The notes under the pieces: generated by a model | The model's database searches: none | What the model was told of the DNA's origin: nothing | Seen by the model: the letters and a program-made list of their open reading frames with translations, nothing else | Assembly (NCBI GenBank): GCA_017427885.1 | Contig: JAFRRW010000014.1 | Location: 1 to 57,389 of the forward strand | From: Bacteroidales bacterium | GTDB lineage: Bacteria > Bacteroidota > Bacteroidia > Bacteroidales > UBA932 | Length of the DNA: 57,389 bases | Reading direction: 5' to 3' | Shown: in pieces, positions 25,459-34,050 of the stretch | Layout: the number at the start of each line of letters is the position of its first letter | Position numbering within the stretch: position 1 is the stretch's first letter | Translations under genes and position numbers: made by a program

Positions 25459-26874
25459 ATGGAGCAGTTGAGGAGCCTTTTCGAGTCCTGCACAGGCCTG
25501 GAGGTCAGGGAGATAAACGAACTCACCTCATCGGGCAGCAACCGCAGGTATTTCCGCATCAGGGCGGACAGGCTGTCGATGATAGGGGTGGTCGGCACGA
25601 ACCACGCCGAGAACGAAGCCTTCATTTCCCTGTCCCGCCATTTCAGGTCCAGGGGCATCAACGTCCCGGAGGTCCTGTATGTCAGTCCGGACGGGATGAG
25701 ATACCTGCAGGAGGACCTGGGGGACGGCCAGCTCTACAAACTGGTGTCCCAGGGCAGGGCCAGCGGGGAGTACAGTTCCTACGAGAGGATGCTGCTCAAC
25801 CACACGATGGAGATGCTCCCGAAGGTTCAGTTCGAGGGGGCCAGGGGCCTGGATTTCAGCGTCTGCTATCCCGAACCCGAGTTCGACGGGCGGATGGTGA
25901 TGTTCGACCTCAACTATTTCAAGTACTGCTTCCTCAAGGCGACGGGCCTGGATTTCAACGAGGCGGCCCTCCAGGACGACTTCGAGAAACTCCGTGACGA
26001 CCTCCTGAAGGACAATGCCAACACCTTTATGTACAGGGATTTCCAGGCGAGGAACGTGATGGTCCGCGACGGGGAGCCCTGGTTCATAGATTTTCAGGGA
26101 GGAAGGCGTGGTCCGGTCTATTACGACGTCGCCTCCTTCGTGTGGCAGGCGCGTTCCAGGTACCCCGAGGACCTTCGCCGGGAGATGGTCAAGACCTACA
26201 TCAACTCCCTGAAGGAATATACTGACGTCGACGAGGAACATTTCAACGAGAGGCTCCGCCTCTTCGTCCTCTTCCGCACCCTCCAGGTCCTCGGCGCCTA
26301 CGGTTTCAGGGGCTACTTCGAGAAAAAGCCCCATTTCCTGGGTTCCGTGCCCTACGCCCTGAGCAACCTGCGCAAGCTCCTGGCGACCCCGTTCTCCGAT
26401 TACCCCTATCTCAACGATACCCTCGTAAAACTTACCACCCTTCCCCAGTTTAACGAACTTGCTGAAGACAAGAGACTGGAAGTCAGCATCATAAGCTTTG
26501 CTTACAAGAAGGGGATACCGCCTGATCCTTCAGGCAACGGGGGAGGCTACGTGTTCGACTGCCGTTCCATCAACAATCCCGGCAAGTACGAGCATTTCAA
26601 GAGGTTCAACGGACGCGACGCCGAGGTGATAAAGTTCCTTGAGGACGACGGTGAGATCCTCACCTATCTCGACCACGTCTATTCCCTTGTCGATCCCCAC
26701 GTCAGGAGATACATCTCCAGGGGCTTCACGCACCTGCAGGTTAGTTTCGGCTGCACCGGCGGTCAGCACCGCTCGGTCTATTGCGCAGAACGCCTCGCCG
26801 AACACCTCTCCGACAAGTTCGACATCCGCATCTCCCTCACCCACCGCGAACTCGGCCTGGGAAGGATACTGTAG
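25459..26874 (+). CDS. AmgK-like amino-sugar kinase fused to RapZ C-terminal domain
   Basis: Two-domain 471-residue protein. Residues about 1-330 are an APH/choline-kinase-fold phosphotransferase with Brenner motif YRDFQARN (near 192) and metal loop FIDFQGGRRGPVYYD (near 210). These resemble AmgK, which phosphorylates MurNAc or GlcNAc at the anomeric carbon. Residues about 340-471 match the RapZ C-terminal domain, ending in FGCTGGQHRS (near 430) and ERLAEHL. In E. coli that domain senses glucosamine-6-phosphate and controls GlmS synthesis. The RapZ N-terminal P-loop domain is absent. It is co-transcribed with the phosphatase (3-base gap). A MurU-like gene lies at 30594. Confidence 0.85.
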   Translation: MEQLRSLFESCTGLEVREINELTSSGSNRRYFRIRADRLSMIGVVGTNHAENEAFISLSRHFRSRGINVPEVLYVSPDGMRYLQEDLGDGQLYKLVSQGRASGEYSSYERMLLNHTMEMLPKVQFEGARGLDFSVCYPEPEFDGRMVMFDLNYFKYCFLKATGLDFNEAALQDDFEKLRDDLLKDNANTFMYRDFQARNVMVRDGEPWFIDFQGGRRGPVYYDVASFVWQARSRYPEDLRREMVKTYINSLKEYTDVDEEHFNERLRLFVLFRTLQVLGAYGFRGYFEKKPHFLGSVPYALSNLRKLLATPFSDYPYLNDTLVKLTTLPQFNELAEDKRLEVSIISFAYKKGIPPDPSGNGGGYVFDCRSINNPGKYEHFKRFNGRDAEVIKFLEDDGEILTYLDHVYSLVDPHVRRYISRGFTHLQVSFGCTGGQHRSVYCAERLAEHLSDKFDIRISLTHRELGLGRIL

Positions 26875-26886
26875 GGCGAAAGGCGG

Positions 26887-28245
26887 TTATCTGTTAAGCG
26901 TCCGGGAGATGGCGCCGGGGGGAGCGACGGTCAGGCGGTCCAGTTTAGGGGCCCAGACGTCGTCCAGCAGCAGGGTGCCGATGGTGCTGTCAGATACCTT
27001 AACGAGTGATTTGCCGCCGGCGGTGATGACGGCGTCGTTGATTTTCAGCAGTTCGATGTCGGCTCCGCGGACATCGATGACATCGTAGGGATAATTCTCC
27101 CCGTCAAGCAGCAGGCCGTCTATCACGAGATTCCTGATCCTGGTCGGGTGACCCTCGAAATCCTGATTGTCGCTATTATAGCGGCCGCCGATGATAAAAG
27201 GCCTGTGCGGCGTTTCGCAGCGGCCGATGTGCACGTTCTTAAGCACGAGGTTCTCCACGTTGCCTCCGATCTTGAACAGGAAAGGTCCCGAATAGTCGTA
27301 GTTGGGAGTGAGGGAGGACAGGTTGATGTTCTCGAAGACGATGTCCCCGTAATGCCCGCCTCCGGGAACGGATGCGAACCAGGGAGTGATGATGAAACCG
27401 AAACTCTTGTAGGTGCCGGTGACGTTCCTGACCGTCACCCTGTCCAGACGGCCCTCGCCGCAGCAGAGGAGACGGATTCCCTGGTCGGCGTCATCCAGCA
27501 TCACCCCGTCGATGAGGACGTCCGAGATGCTGGACTTATGGTCCACTTCGTCGGGGGCGATTGCGATGAAATCATCTCCTGAATTGCCATATATGTTCTT
27601 GAGGGTAAGGAACCTTCCGGGACCGAAGAAATGGAGCCCATCCTGGTTCTGGTTGTCTTTGCCGCGACGGCGGTCGACGTGCAGGTCCTCTATGTCGACG
27701 AACTTCCAGTTGGCCATCGTGAGGGCGAAGGTCCTCTGGTCTGCGATGGTAACGCCCTTCATCGTAAGGTGCTCGACCCCGTAGAATTCCATTCCGAACA
27801 CCCAGGACGAGAAGAAATCAACGGTCGCACGGTCGTGGACCTGGGCCGGGAAATTGTTGTTGTAAACTCCTCCGATAAGGGTTATGTTCCTGTCCAGCAG
27901 GTTGTCCAGGCTTTGATGTGCGTTGGTTATGACGCTGCAGTTCGAACTGTCGGCGAGGTAGAATCCGCAGGAACGGTCAGGGCACTCGATCGTGGTGTTG
28001 GAATGCACCCTGAGGGGGCGGCTGACAAGCGCTGCGCCGTCCATAATGAAATGGAGGCGTCCCCAGTCTTCCGCCTTGTCAAGGATGGCCTGGATGGCAT
28101 CGGTCTGGTCGGTGCCTCCGCCGTTGTAGACGTCGCTGTCAAGGGTTATGCCCGAACGGCTCGCAACGACCGTACGGTCGCCCCTGCCGGTACAGGAGAC
28201 TAGGGAAAGGGCGACCGCAAGGACCGCAAATGCAAATTTACTCAC
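26887..28245 (-). CDS. Right-handed beta-helix lipoprotein, GH28/pectate-lyase-like
   Basis: Predicted surface or periplasmic carbohydrate-active lipoprotein of 452 residues. The lipobox is LVSC at about residue 18. The rest is a repetitive right-handed beta-helix with GH28-like features: an N-terminal NGGGTDQTDAIQAILD motif, NQDGLHFFGPGR, and GDDFIAIAPDE in the place of the GH28 acidic residues. The usual GH28 G-H-G and R-I-K signatures are not clear, so catalysis is uncertain. It is third in the minus-strand run after the nucleotidyltransferase and CPBP genes (15-base gap). Confidence 0.75.
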   Translation of the reverse strand: MSKFAFAVLAVALSLVSCTGRGDRTVVASRSGITLDSDVYNGGGTDQTDAIQAILDKAEDWGRLHFIMDGAALVSRPLRVHSNTTIECPDRSCGFYLADSSNCSVITNAHQSLDNLLDRNITLIGGVYNNNFPAQVHDRATVDFFSSWVFGMEFYGVEHLTMKGVTIADQRTFALTMANWKFVDIEDLHVDRRRGKDNQNQDGLHFFGPGRFLTLKNIYGNSGDDFIAIAPDEVDHKSSISDVLIDGVMLDDADQGIRLLCCGEGRLDRVTVRNVTGTYKSFGFIITPWFASVPGGGHYGDIVFENINLSSLTPNYDYSGPFLFKIGGNVENLVLKNVHIGRCETPHRPFIIGGRYNSDNQDFEGHPTRIRNLVIDGLLLDGENYPYDVIDVRGADIELLKINDAVITAGGKSLVKVSDSTIGTLLLDDVWAPKLDRLTVAPPGAISRTLNR

Positions 28246-28260
28246 GTTACAGGTTTTTCT

Positions 28261-29244
28261 TTAATCCTCAGGAGTTTCTTCCGCCGGGGCATTTGCCTGA
28301 GGGGGTGTGGGAAGATCGACCGGAGCGGCCGGGATAATTTCGCAGCTGCCCTGGGTCCTGAGGGGCTGTACCTTGGCAATCAGCCAGATGCAGCCGGCGA
28401 GAACGGCGAGGCCGAGAACCACCGTGACCATATAGGTTTCAGGTGAAAGGATTTCCTTAAGCGATTCCACTTCTTCCAGCTGGGGGAAAGCCTTGGCGAT
28501 GATCACCGAGAAGGTGTTGTTGACGCAGTGCATCAGCATCGTGAGTTTCAGGGATCCGGTACGCCAGTACACATAGCCGAAGAGGCAGCCCAGGATGAAG
28601 GCGGCGAGACCCTGCCAGAGGTTCCCGTGTATGGCGGCGAAGAAGACTGCGGAGATGACGATAGCCCAGAAAGGACTGAGGCCGCGGGTCTCGGTGCCGT
28701 CTTTCAAAGTCCGCTTGTAGTTGAGCAGTCCCCTGAGTATCATACCCCTGCAGAGCCATTCCTCGAAGATGGGGGCGAGGATGGAAACGCTCAGCAATGT
28801 GAGAAGGATGGGACCTCCGGTAAGCTGCTTGAACGCGTTCTGCCATTTATCCGACATCGGGGGCAGGATGTTGTTCAGGGGATCCAGGCCGAAGGAACTG
28901 GCAAGCACCGCGACCGAAACGATAAGGGCGAGGGCAAGGCCTCCGAGCGGGGAGAAGTGGTTGTTATCCAGCTTGAAGCCGTCCTCGAACAAGGCGTTGC
29001 GGCGGCTTATTCCCGAACTGTATATCATAGCGGGAAGGAACTGGACTACATAGAAAACGGGGGTGGCGTATGTCATTGCCTGATCCTTGGGAAGGACCAT
29101 CATGAAGAGGCCGAGCACGATGGCGCCGAGCACCATGCCGAAAAGGAGGAGGGCCAGGAGGGTGAACATCCCGCCTATGCCGGGGACATGCCAGGAATAA
29201 CCTCCGAATGTGTCGAAATTGCGTATTGTGCGTGAACGTTTCAT
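28261..29244 (-). CDS. CPBP-family intramembrane glutamic endopeptidase
   Basis: Integral-membrane protease of the Abi/CAAX-prenyl-protease-related family, 327 residues with about eight hydrophobic segments. The catalytic pattern is visible: FEEWLCRGMILRG (EExxxR type), FFAAIHGNLWQG, and MLMHCVNN with the last conserved His/Asn. The C-terminal tail is proline/alanine-rich (ends PAEETPED). Substrates are unknown. It lies 16 bases after the nucleotidyltransferase and 15 bases before the beta-helix lipoprotein, so it shares their transcript. Confidence 0.88.
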   Translation of the reverse strand: MKRSRTIRNFDTFGGYSWHVPGIGGMFTLLALLLFGMVLGAIVLGLFMMVLPKDQAMTYATPVFYVVQFLPAMIYSSGISRRNALFEDGFKLDNNHFSPLGGLALALIVSVAVLASSFGLDPLNNILPPMSDKWQNAFKQLTGGPILLTLLSVSILAPIFEEWLCRGMILRGLLNYKRTLKDGTETRGLSPFWAIVISAVFFAAIHGNLWQGLAAFILGCLFGYVYWRTGSLKLTMLMHCVNNTFSVIIAKAFPQLEEVESLKEILSPETYMVTVVLGLAVLAGCIWLIAKVQPLRTQGSCEIIPAAPVDLPTPPQANAPAEETPED

Positions 29245-29260
29245 TGTAAACAGGGTTTAA

Positions 29261-30199
29261 TTATTTGTAAAGGGGTGAGGGATAGGTCCCGTCTTCAACC
29301 AGTGCGGCGATCTTCTCCACCACTGCGGGGCGGTCTTCCTTGTAGGTCACTCCGAACCAGTGGGAAGGGGTGGAAAGTACGTCGCAGGAGGCCTTCCCGT
29401 CGTGGATCATCCTGTCGATGGCGTAGGGGATGTAGAACTCTTTCTTGAGTTCGTCGATGTTCTTTTCGAGGAAACCCTCGAAGACCTTCTCGCTGAGGTC
29501 GAAATAGTCTGGGGTGAATCCCCACATGTTCATCGAGCAGAGGGCCTTGCTGTCGAGTTCGACGTGGACGTCGCCGGTGACGGAGTTGTCGCCGTACACC
29601 TTCCCGTCGTCCTCGCGGGCGATGTTGAGGTGCTCCTCTATGGAGGTGAGCCTGCGGGCCTCGTCATAGTGGCAGATGCCCCTGGAAACGCCTCCGCTTT
29701 CGGAAAGGGTGTGGTCGAGTTCGAAGCCGACGATGCAGTAACTGCCTTTGCCGCTTTCGTGGGCGCGGCACCAGTCACCAAGTACCTTGAATGATTCCCT
29801 ACCGTAGAAGTCGTCCCCGTTGATGACAGCGAAGGGCTCGTGGATCTCATCCTTGGCCATAAGTACGGCGTGGGCCGTTCCCCAGGGCTTCTGCCGCTCG
29901 GGGTTGAGGGTGAAGCGGGAGGGAATTTTGTCCAGTTCCTGCACCACGAACCTGAATTCCAGCGGTTCCCCGTCCAGGCACTTGACTCCCTGGTACTTGA
30001 CCCTGACGGTCTCCTCGAACTGGGCGCGGAAATATTCTCGGACGATATACACCACTTTCCCGAATCCGGCGTGGACGGCGTCATAGATGGAATAGTCTAT
30101 GATGGTCTCTCCGGAAGGCCCCAGCCCGTCCATCTGTTTCAGTCCTCCGTAGCGGCTGCCCATACCGGCAGCGAGCACCAATAATGTGGGTTTCATCAT
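29261..30199 (-). CDS. NDP-sugar nucleotidyltransferase (sugar-1-phosphate type)
   Basis: Cytoplasmic nucleotidyltransferase-fold enzyme of 312 residues. It opens with LVLAAGMGSRYGGLKQMDGLGPSG, the nucleotide-binding signature with a shortened catalytic loop, and includes WGTAHAV and FAVINGDDFYG (metal-binding Asp). The family activates sugar-1-phosphates, but the exact sugar is unknown; the loop differs from GlmU/RmlA. It leads the CPBP/beta-helix operon from the box at 30229-30236. A second ATG directly follows the first. Confidence 0.85.
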   Translation of the reverse strand: MMKPTLLVLAAGMGSRYGGLKQMDGLGPSGETIIDYSIYDAVHAGFGKVVYIVREYFRAQFEETVRVKYQGVKCLDGEPLEFRFVVQELDKIPSRFTLNPERQKPWGTAHAVLMAKDEIHEPFAVINGDDFYGRESFKVLGDWCRAHESGKGSYCIVGFELDHTLSESGGVSRGICHYDEARRLTSIEEHLNIAREDDGKVYGDNSVTGDVHVELDSKALCSMNMWGFTPDYFDLSEKVFEGFLEKNIDELKKEFYIPYAIDRMIHDGKASCDVLSTPSHWFGVTYKEDRPAVVEKIAALVEDGTYPSPLYK

Positions 30200-30228
30200 A
30201 TTTTGTTTTTCAGTGTTTTCTTATCACA

Positions 30229-30236
30229 CAAATTTA
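30229..30236 (-). promoter_or_regulatory. TAnnTTTG -7 box upstream of the nucleotidyltransferase operon
   Basis: The minus strand reads TAAATTTG, an exact match, 30 bases before the ATG at 30199. It is 2 bases from the opposite box at 30239-30246. Confidence 0.65.
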
Positions 30237-30238
30237 GT

Positions 30239-30246
30239 TAATTTTG
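30239..30246 (+). promoter_or_regulatory. TAnnTTTG -7 box upstream of the FtsB-like gene
   Basis: TAATTTTG, an exact match. It overlaps a TTG that could open the frame at 30244, which argues for the ATG at 30274 as the real start. Confidence 0.65.
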
Positions 30247-30273
30247 CGGAGATATGCGGCATTTTTGCTCAAA

Positions 30274-30597
30274 ATGGGAAAATTAAGGCAGTTATGGGAA
30301 GGAAAGAATGACGGGAGGAACCGCGAGGAGCGGTCCTTCCTCAGGTATTTCATTTTTTCCACCCTGGTTTTCATCATCCTCGTCGGCTTCGTCAACAAGA
30401 ACAACGTCGTCCGGTGGGTGCGCTCCTCGGTGCGCATCCATAACCAGAACCGCCAGATCGAGCGTCTCCAGCAGGAGATAAAGTCGATGGACCACGAGAT
30501 TGACGGCATCCTGTCCAACCGGGATTCCCTCGAGCAGTTCGCCCGCGAAAACTTCCATCTCGCCGCTCCCGGCGACGATGTCTACATCGAGGAATGA
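30274..30597 (+). CDS. FtsB/DivIC-family septum formation protein
   Basis: Small divisome membrane protein of 107 residues. It has a basic cytoplasmic N-terminus, one membrane segment (about 24-40), then a coiled coil (about 55-85) with RQIERLQQEIKSMDHEID. The tail has SLEQFARENFHLAAPGDDVY, characteristic of FtsB/DivIC. It bridges FtsL/FtsQ in the septal complex. The start at 30274 is chosen from the promoter position. Its stop overlaps the MurU-like start (ATGA). Confidence 0.88.
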   Translation: MGKLRQLWEGKNDGRNREERSFLRYFIFSTLVFIILVGFVNKNNVVRWVRSSVRIHNQNRQIERLQQEIKSMDHEIDGILSNRDSLEQFARENFHLAAPGDDVYIEE

Positions 30598-31364
30598 CTA
30601 TGAAGGCGCTGGTCTTCGCCGCCGGTCTCGGAACCAGGCTCCGGCCCCTGACCGATTCCATCCCCAAGGCCCTCGTACCCCTGGGAGACGGAACCCTCCT
30701 CTCCCATACCCTCCTGAAACTCAAGGCCTCCGGTTTCGACGGGGTGGTGGTCAACACCTTCCATTTCGCCGACAAGATTGAGGCGTACCTGAAGGAAAAC
30801 GACTGCTTCGGGATGGACGTGGAGATCTCCGACGAGAGGGGAGTCCTTTCCCCGTCGGCCCCGCTCGAGACGGGAGGGGGCATACTCTACGCCAGGCCCC
30901 TGCTCGGATCCGGCCCTTTCCTCGTTCACAACGTGGACATAGTTTCCAATCTCGACATCCCCGGATTCGTTGCGAAGGCTTCGCCTGACGACCTAGCCAC
31001 AATTCTTGTAAGCGACAGGAAGACAAGCAGGTACCTCCTGTTCGACAAGGATATGGCCCTGGTAGGCTGGGAGAACGTTTCCACCGGCGAGGTGAAGAGC
31101 CCCTTCCCCGGTCTCGACAGGGAAGGCCTTACACGCCTGGCCTTTTCCGGCATCCATCTGATCTCGGAAGAAGTATTCCGTGTGATGGAAGAGATGGGAA
31201 CGGGACCCGGCGCCCTGGGCCCCAGGTTCTCCATAATCGATTTCTATCTCCGTGCCGCCGCTTCCTTCAAGATCAGGGGAGTCACCGTTCCCGGTCTCGA
31301 ACTCATCGACGTCGGAAAACCGGAAACCCTCGCCCTGGCAAGGGAGAGGGTCTCTATGTTGTAA
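30594..31364 (+). CDS. MurU-like sugar nucleotidyltransferase
   Basis: NTP-transferase of 256 residues resembling MurU, which makes UDP-MurNAc from MurNAc-1-phosphate. Nucleotide-binding signature FAAGLGTRLRPLTDSIPKAL at residues 7-26, VVVNTFHFADKI, ETGGGILYA, and the metal Asp in LVHNVDI. It is coupled to the FtsB-like gene by an ATGA overlap; a second ATG lies two codons in. The AmgK-like fusion at 25459 would supply its substrate. Mannose-1-phosphate guanylyltransferase activity is an alternative. Confidence 0.8.
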   Translation: MTMKALVFAAGLGTRLRPLTDSIPKALVPLGDGTLLSHTLLKLKASGFDGVVVNTFHFADKIEAYLKENDCFGMDVEISDERGVLSPSAPLETGGGILYARPLLGSGPFLVHNVDIVSNLDIPGFVAKASPDDLATILVSDRKTSRYLLFDKDMALVGWENVSTGEVKSPFPGLDREGLTRLAFSGIHLISEEVFRVMEEMGTGPGALGPRFSIIDFYLRAAASFKIRGVTVPGLELIDVGKPETLALARERVSML

Positions 31365-31374
31365 ATCTTAATAA

Positions 31375-32712
31375 TCAGTAACCCAGGTAGTTGGAAGGGG
31401 AGAGGGCGCGGAGTTCGTCCTTCACCTGTTCCGACACAGATAGGGAGGAGATGAAATCCTCGATGGTGACCTTGTCCACCGCCTTTCCCGTGCGGGTGAG
31501 GGCCTTGAGGGCCTCGTAGGGATTGGGATAGCCCTCCCTGCGGAGGATGGTCTGAATGGCTTCCGCTATGACCGCCCAGTTGGCTTCGAGGTCGCCGCTG
31601 ATCTTCTCTGAATTCAGCAGAAGTTTCCCCAGTCCCTTCTTCAGGGAGTCCAGGGCGATGAGGCCGTGGGCTACGGGGACTCCGTTGTTCCTCTGCACCG
31701 TACTGTCGGTGAGGTCCCTCTGGAGCCTGGAGACGGGGAGTTTGAGGGAGAGGAAGGTGAGGACGGCGTTCGCCATCTCGAGGTTCCCCTCGGCGTTCTC
31801 GAAGTCTATGGGGTTGACCTTGTGCGGCATCGCCGAAGAGCCGACTTCCCCTGCAACCACCTTCTGGTGGAAATATTCCATCGAAATATATGTCCAGACA
31901 TCCCTGCAGAGGTCTATGAGGATGGTGTTTATCCTGCGGAGGCAGTCGAAGATGGACGCCAGGTTGTCGTAGTGGTCGATCTGGGTGGTGGGAGAGGAGC
32001 GCCTGAGGCCCAGGCCGGAGACGAAGGAATCGGCGAAAGCAGGCCAGTCGATCGAGGGATAGGCTGCCCTGTGGGCGTTCATATTGCCCGTGGCTCCTCC
32101 GAACTTGGCGGGATATGTAAGGAGGGAGAACTGCCTGAGCTGTTCCTCGAGACGGGCTCCGAAAACCTTGAATTCCTTCCCGAGGCGGGTGGGGGAGGCC
32201 GGCTGGCCGTGGGTGCGGGCCAGCATAGGGATGTCCTTCCACTGGCTGGCATCGGAGTTGACGATGTCCAGTACGGCCTTGAGTTCAGGCATATACACTT
32301 CCTCGAGGGCCTCCTTCAGCATCAGCGGCTGGGCTGTGTTGTTTATGTCCTGGGAGGTGAGGCCGAAATGGATGAACTCCGACCATTTTTCCAGGCCCAT
32401 CTCCTTGAACTTCCCTTTCACGTAATACTCCACGGCCTTGACGTCGTGGTTCGTGGTCTTCTCTATCTCTTTGACCTTCAGGGCTTCCTCAGGGGTTAAT
32501 CCCTTATATATGCCTCGCAGGTCCTCCGTGGAAGCGGGAAAATCCTTCAGTTGGGGAAGGGGAATCCCGCAGAGGGCGATGAAATATTCCACCTCCACGC
32601 GCACCCTGTATTTTATGAGGGCGTATTCGCTGAAATAGGCTTGGAGCCTCCCGGTCTTACCGGAATACCTTCCGTCGATGGGGGAAACTGCTGTCAAGGA
32701 ATTGATGTCCAT
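31375..32712 (-). CDS. purB: Adenylosuccinate lyase
   Basis: Splits adenylosuccinate and SAICAR with release of fumarate in purine synthesis. The 445-residue product has the signature GSSAMPHKVNPIDFENAEGN near residue 290 and the HFGLTSQDINNTAQ and ARTHGQPASPT motifs of the fumarase/aspartase fold. Its stop is 10 bases from that of the convergent MurU-like gene. The box at 32735-32742 leaves about 17 bases of leader. Confidence 0.96.
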   Translation of the reverse strand: MDINSLTAVSPIDGRYSGKTGRLQAYFSEYALIKYRVRVEVEYFIALCGIPLPQLKDFPASTEDLRGIYKGLTPEEALKVKEIEKTTNHDVKAVEYYVKGKFKEMGLEKWSEFIHFGLTSQDINNTAQPLMLKEALEEVYMPELKAVLDIVNSDASQWKDIPMLARTHGQPASPTRLGKEFKVFGARLEEQLRQFSLLTYPAKFGGATGNMNAHRAAYPSIDWPAFADSFVSGLGLRRSSPTTQIDHYDNLASIFDCLRRINTILIDLCRDVWTYISMEYFHQKVVAGEVGSSAMPHKVNPIDFENAEGNLEMANAVLTFLSLKLPVSRLQRDLTDSTVQRNNGVPVAHGLIALDSLKKGLGKLLLNSEKISGDLEANWAVIAEAIQTILRREGYPNPYEALKALTRTGKAVDKVTIEDFISSLSVSEQVKDELRALSPSNYLGY

Positions 32713-32734
32713 TTGTCTTCGTTTATCTGAATAA

Positions 32735-32742
32735 CAAATATA
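32735..32742 (-). promoter_or_regulatory. TAnnTTTG -7 box upstream of purB
   Basis: The minus strand reads TATATTTG, an exact match, 22 bases before the purB ATG. It lies just after the end of the preceding operon (stop at 32758). Confidence 0.65.
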
Positions 32743-32757
32743 CCCTTTTTCCGGGAA

Positions 32758-34050
32758 TTATTCGTCGTGTACGTAGAAAAAGTCCCTGGCGGGAAGGAGG
32801 GGGGAATACCTGCTGCGGAGTTCGCTGAAAAGATCTGCCGTGAACCTCGTGAAGGCCGGCCCCTTCCAGGTGCTGGTGTTGGTGACCATAACCCAGCATT
32901 CCCCGTCTGGGTAATACTTGATCAGGGCGGAGGTGCCGGAGAAGGTGCCCGTCCTCGTCCATTCCCCGGTGGGTTTGGTGTCGTTCCAGCCGAGGGAGAA
33001 GGTGTCCGGATCAAACCATTCGGTCATATCCCTCACTGATGAAAGTGTCAGTATGTCAGGAACTTCCGGCCGCCCGTCTATACAGGCCACGAAACGGATC
33101 AGTTCAGGGACGGAGCCCATCCAGGCCCCGGCTCCCGAGAGGCCGGTGATGTCGTTGCCCCCATAGCATCGGGTGACTTTCCTGCCGCTGCCGTTGTATT
33201 CCTCCACGGGAGGGTCGTTGGACTGGACGTAGTACCTGGTCTCGCCCGGGAGTTTGTCCTTGTAGTAGATTCCTGCGATATGGAAGTCGTGGCAGCCTGC
33301 GGGAAGGAGGATATTCTCCCGGATATAGTCCTCATAGACCATTCCGGTGACCTTCTCAATTATCTGGGAAAGAAGGAGAAAGCCGAAGTTGGAATACTCC
33401 TGGGAAGTGCCGGGCTCGAAGCCCAGTCTTCTTTTCAGGACGCACCTGATGAGGGTTTCCGCATCTGGGGGAGATGACAGTTTGTTCTGCTGCATCACGG
33501 TCTTGGTGGAGAACATCGGGTCGCCCAGCCTGGCGGTGAAGCCTCCCTTGTGGCGAAGGAGGTCCTCCACGGTGATCCTGAAACAGCCGGGATCTGTGAT
33601 CGCCGCGGTGTAGGTCGAGTCGGAAAGGATCCCTTCGGGACCGAAAACCCTGTCGTCGAGCGACAACTTTCCTTCTTCCTGCAGTTTCATTATTCCCGTG
33701 GCTGTGATGAGTTTGGACACCGAGGCCAGCCGAAGGAGGATGCGGGGCTCCATCTTAACCCCCTTCTCCTCGTCGGCCCAGCCGTATCCCTTTGCATAAA
33801 GGAGGGAATCGTTCCTCATAATCGCGAGGGAGGCCCCGCGGAGGTTCCATTCCTGCATATAATACTCTATGGCCCTGTCCATTCCGGCGAGGGAGGACGT
33901 GTCCGACATCTCGTTTGTAAGGACCTCGTTGAGAATGACCGGAATCAGCGGTTTCTTCGTCTGCCTTCCCGCGGCGATCGCCACCACTGCGGCTATTACG
34001 GCCAGGGCGGCCAGACCGATGACGGCTTTCAGGTTCCCTTTCAGTTTCAT
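32758..34050 (-). CDS. Beta-lactamase/penicillin-binding-fold serine hydrolase (class C-like)
   Basis: Membrane-anchored esterase- or DD-peptidase-like protein, 430 residues. An N-terminal anchor (about 10-28) is followed by the catalytic SxxK in LASVSKLITATG (near 130), the YxN in QEYSNFGFLL, and the KTG-like TRTGTFSG near 380. It is probably periplasmic and may act on cell-wall peptides rather than as a resistance enzyme; this is inference. The ATG overlaps the stop of the cytidylate-kinase-like gene by 4 bases. It is the last gene of the operon. Confidence 0.88.
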   Translation of the reverse strand: MKLKGNLKAVIGLAALAVIAAVVAIAAGRQTKKPLIPVILNEVLTNEMSDTSSLAGMDRAIEYYMQEWNLRGASLAIMRNDSLLYAKGYGWADEEKGVKMEPRILLRLASVSKLITATGIMKLQEEGKLSLDDRVFGPEGILSDSTYTAAITDPGCFRITVEDLLRHKGGFTARLGDPMFSTKTVMQQNKLSSPPDAETLIRCVLKRRLGFEPGTSQEYSNFGFLLLSQIIEKVTGMVYEDYIRENILLPAGCHDFHIAGIYYKDKLPGETRYYVQSNDPPVEEYNGSGRKVTRCYGGNDITGLSGAGAWMGSVPELIRFVACIDGRPEVPDILTLSSVRDMTEWFDPDTFSLGWNDTKPTGEWTRTGTFSGTSALIKYYPDGECWVMVTNTSTWKGPAFTRFTADLFSELRSRYSPLLPARDFFYVHDE

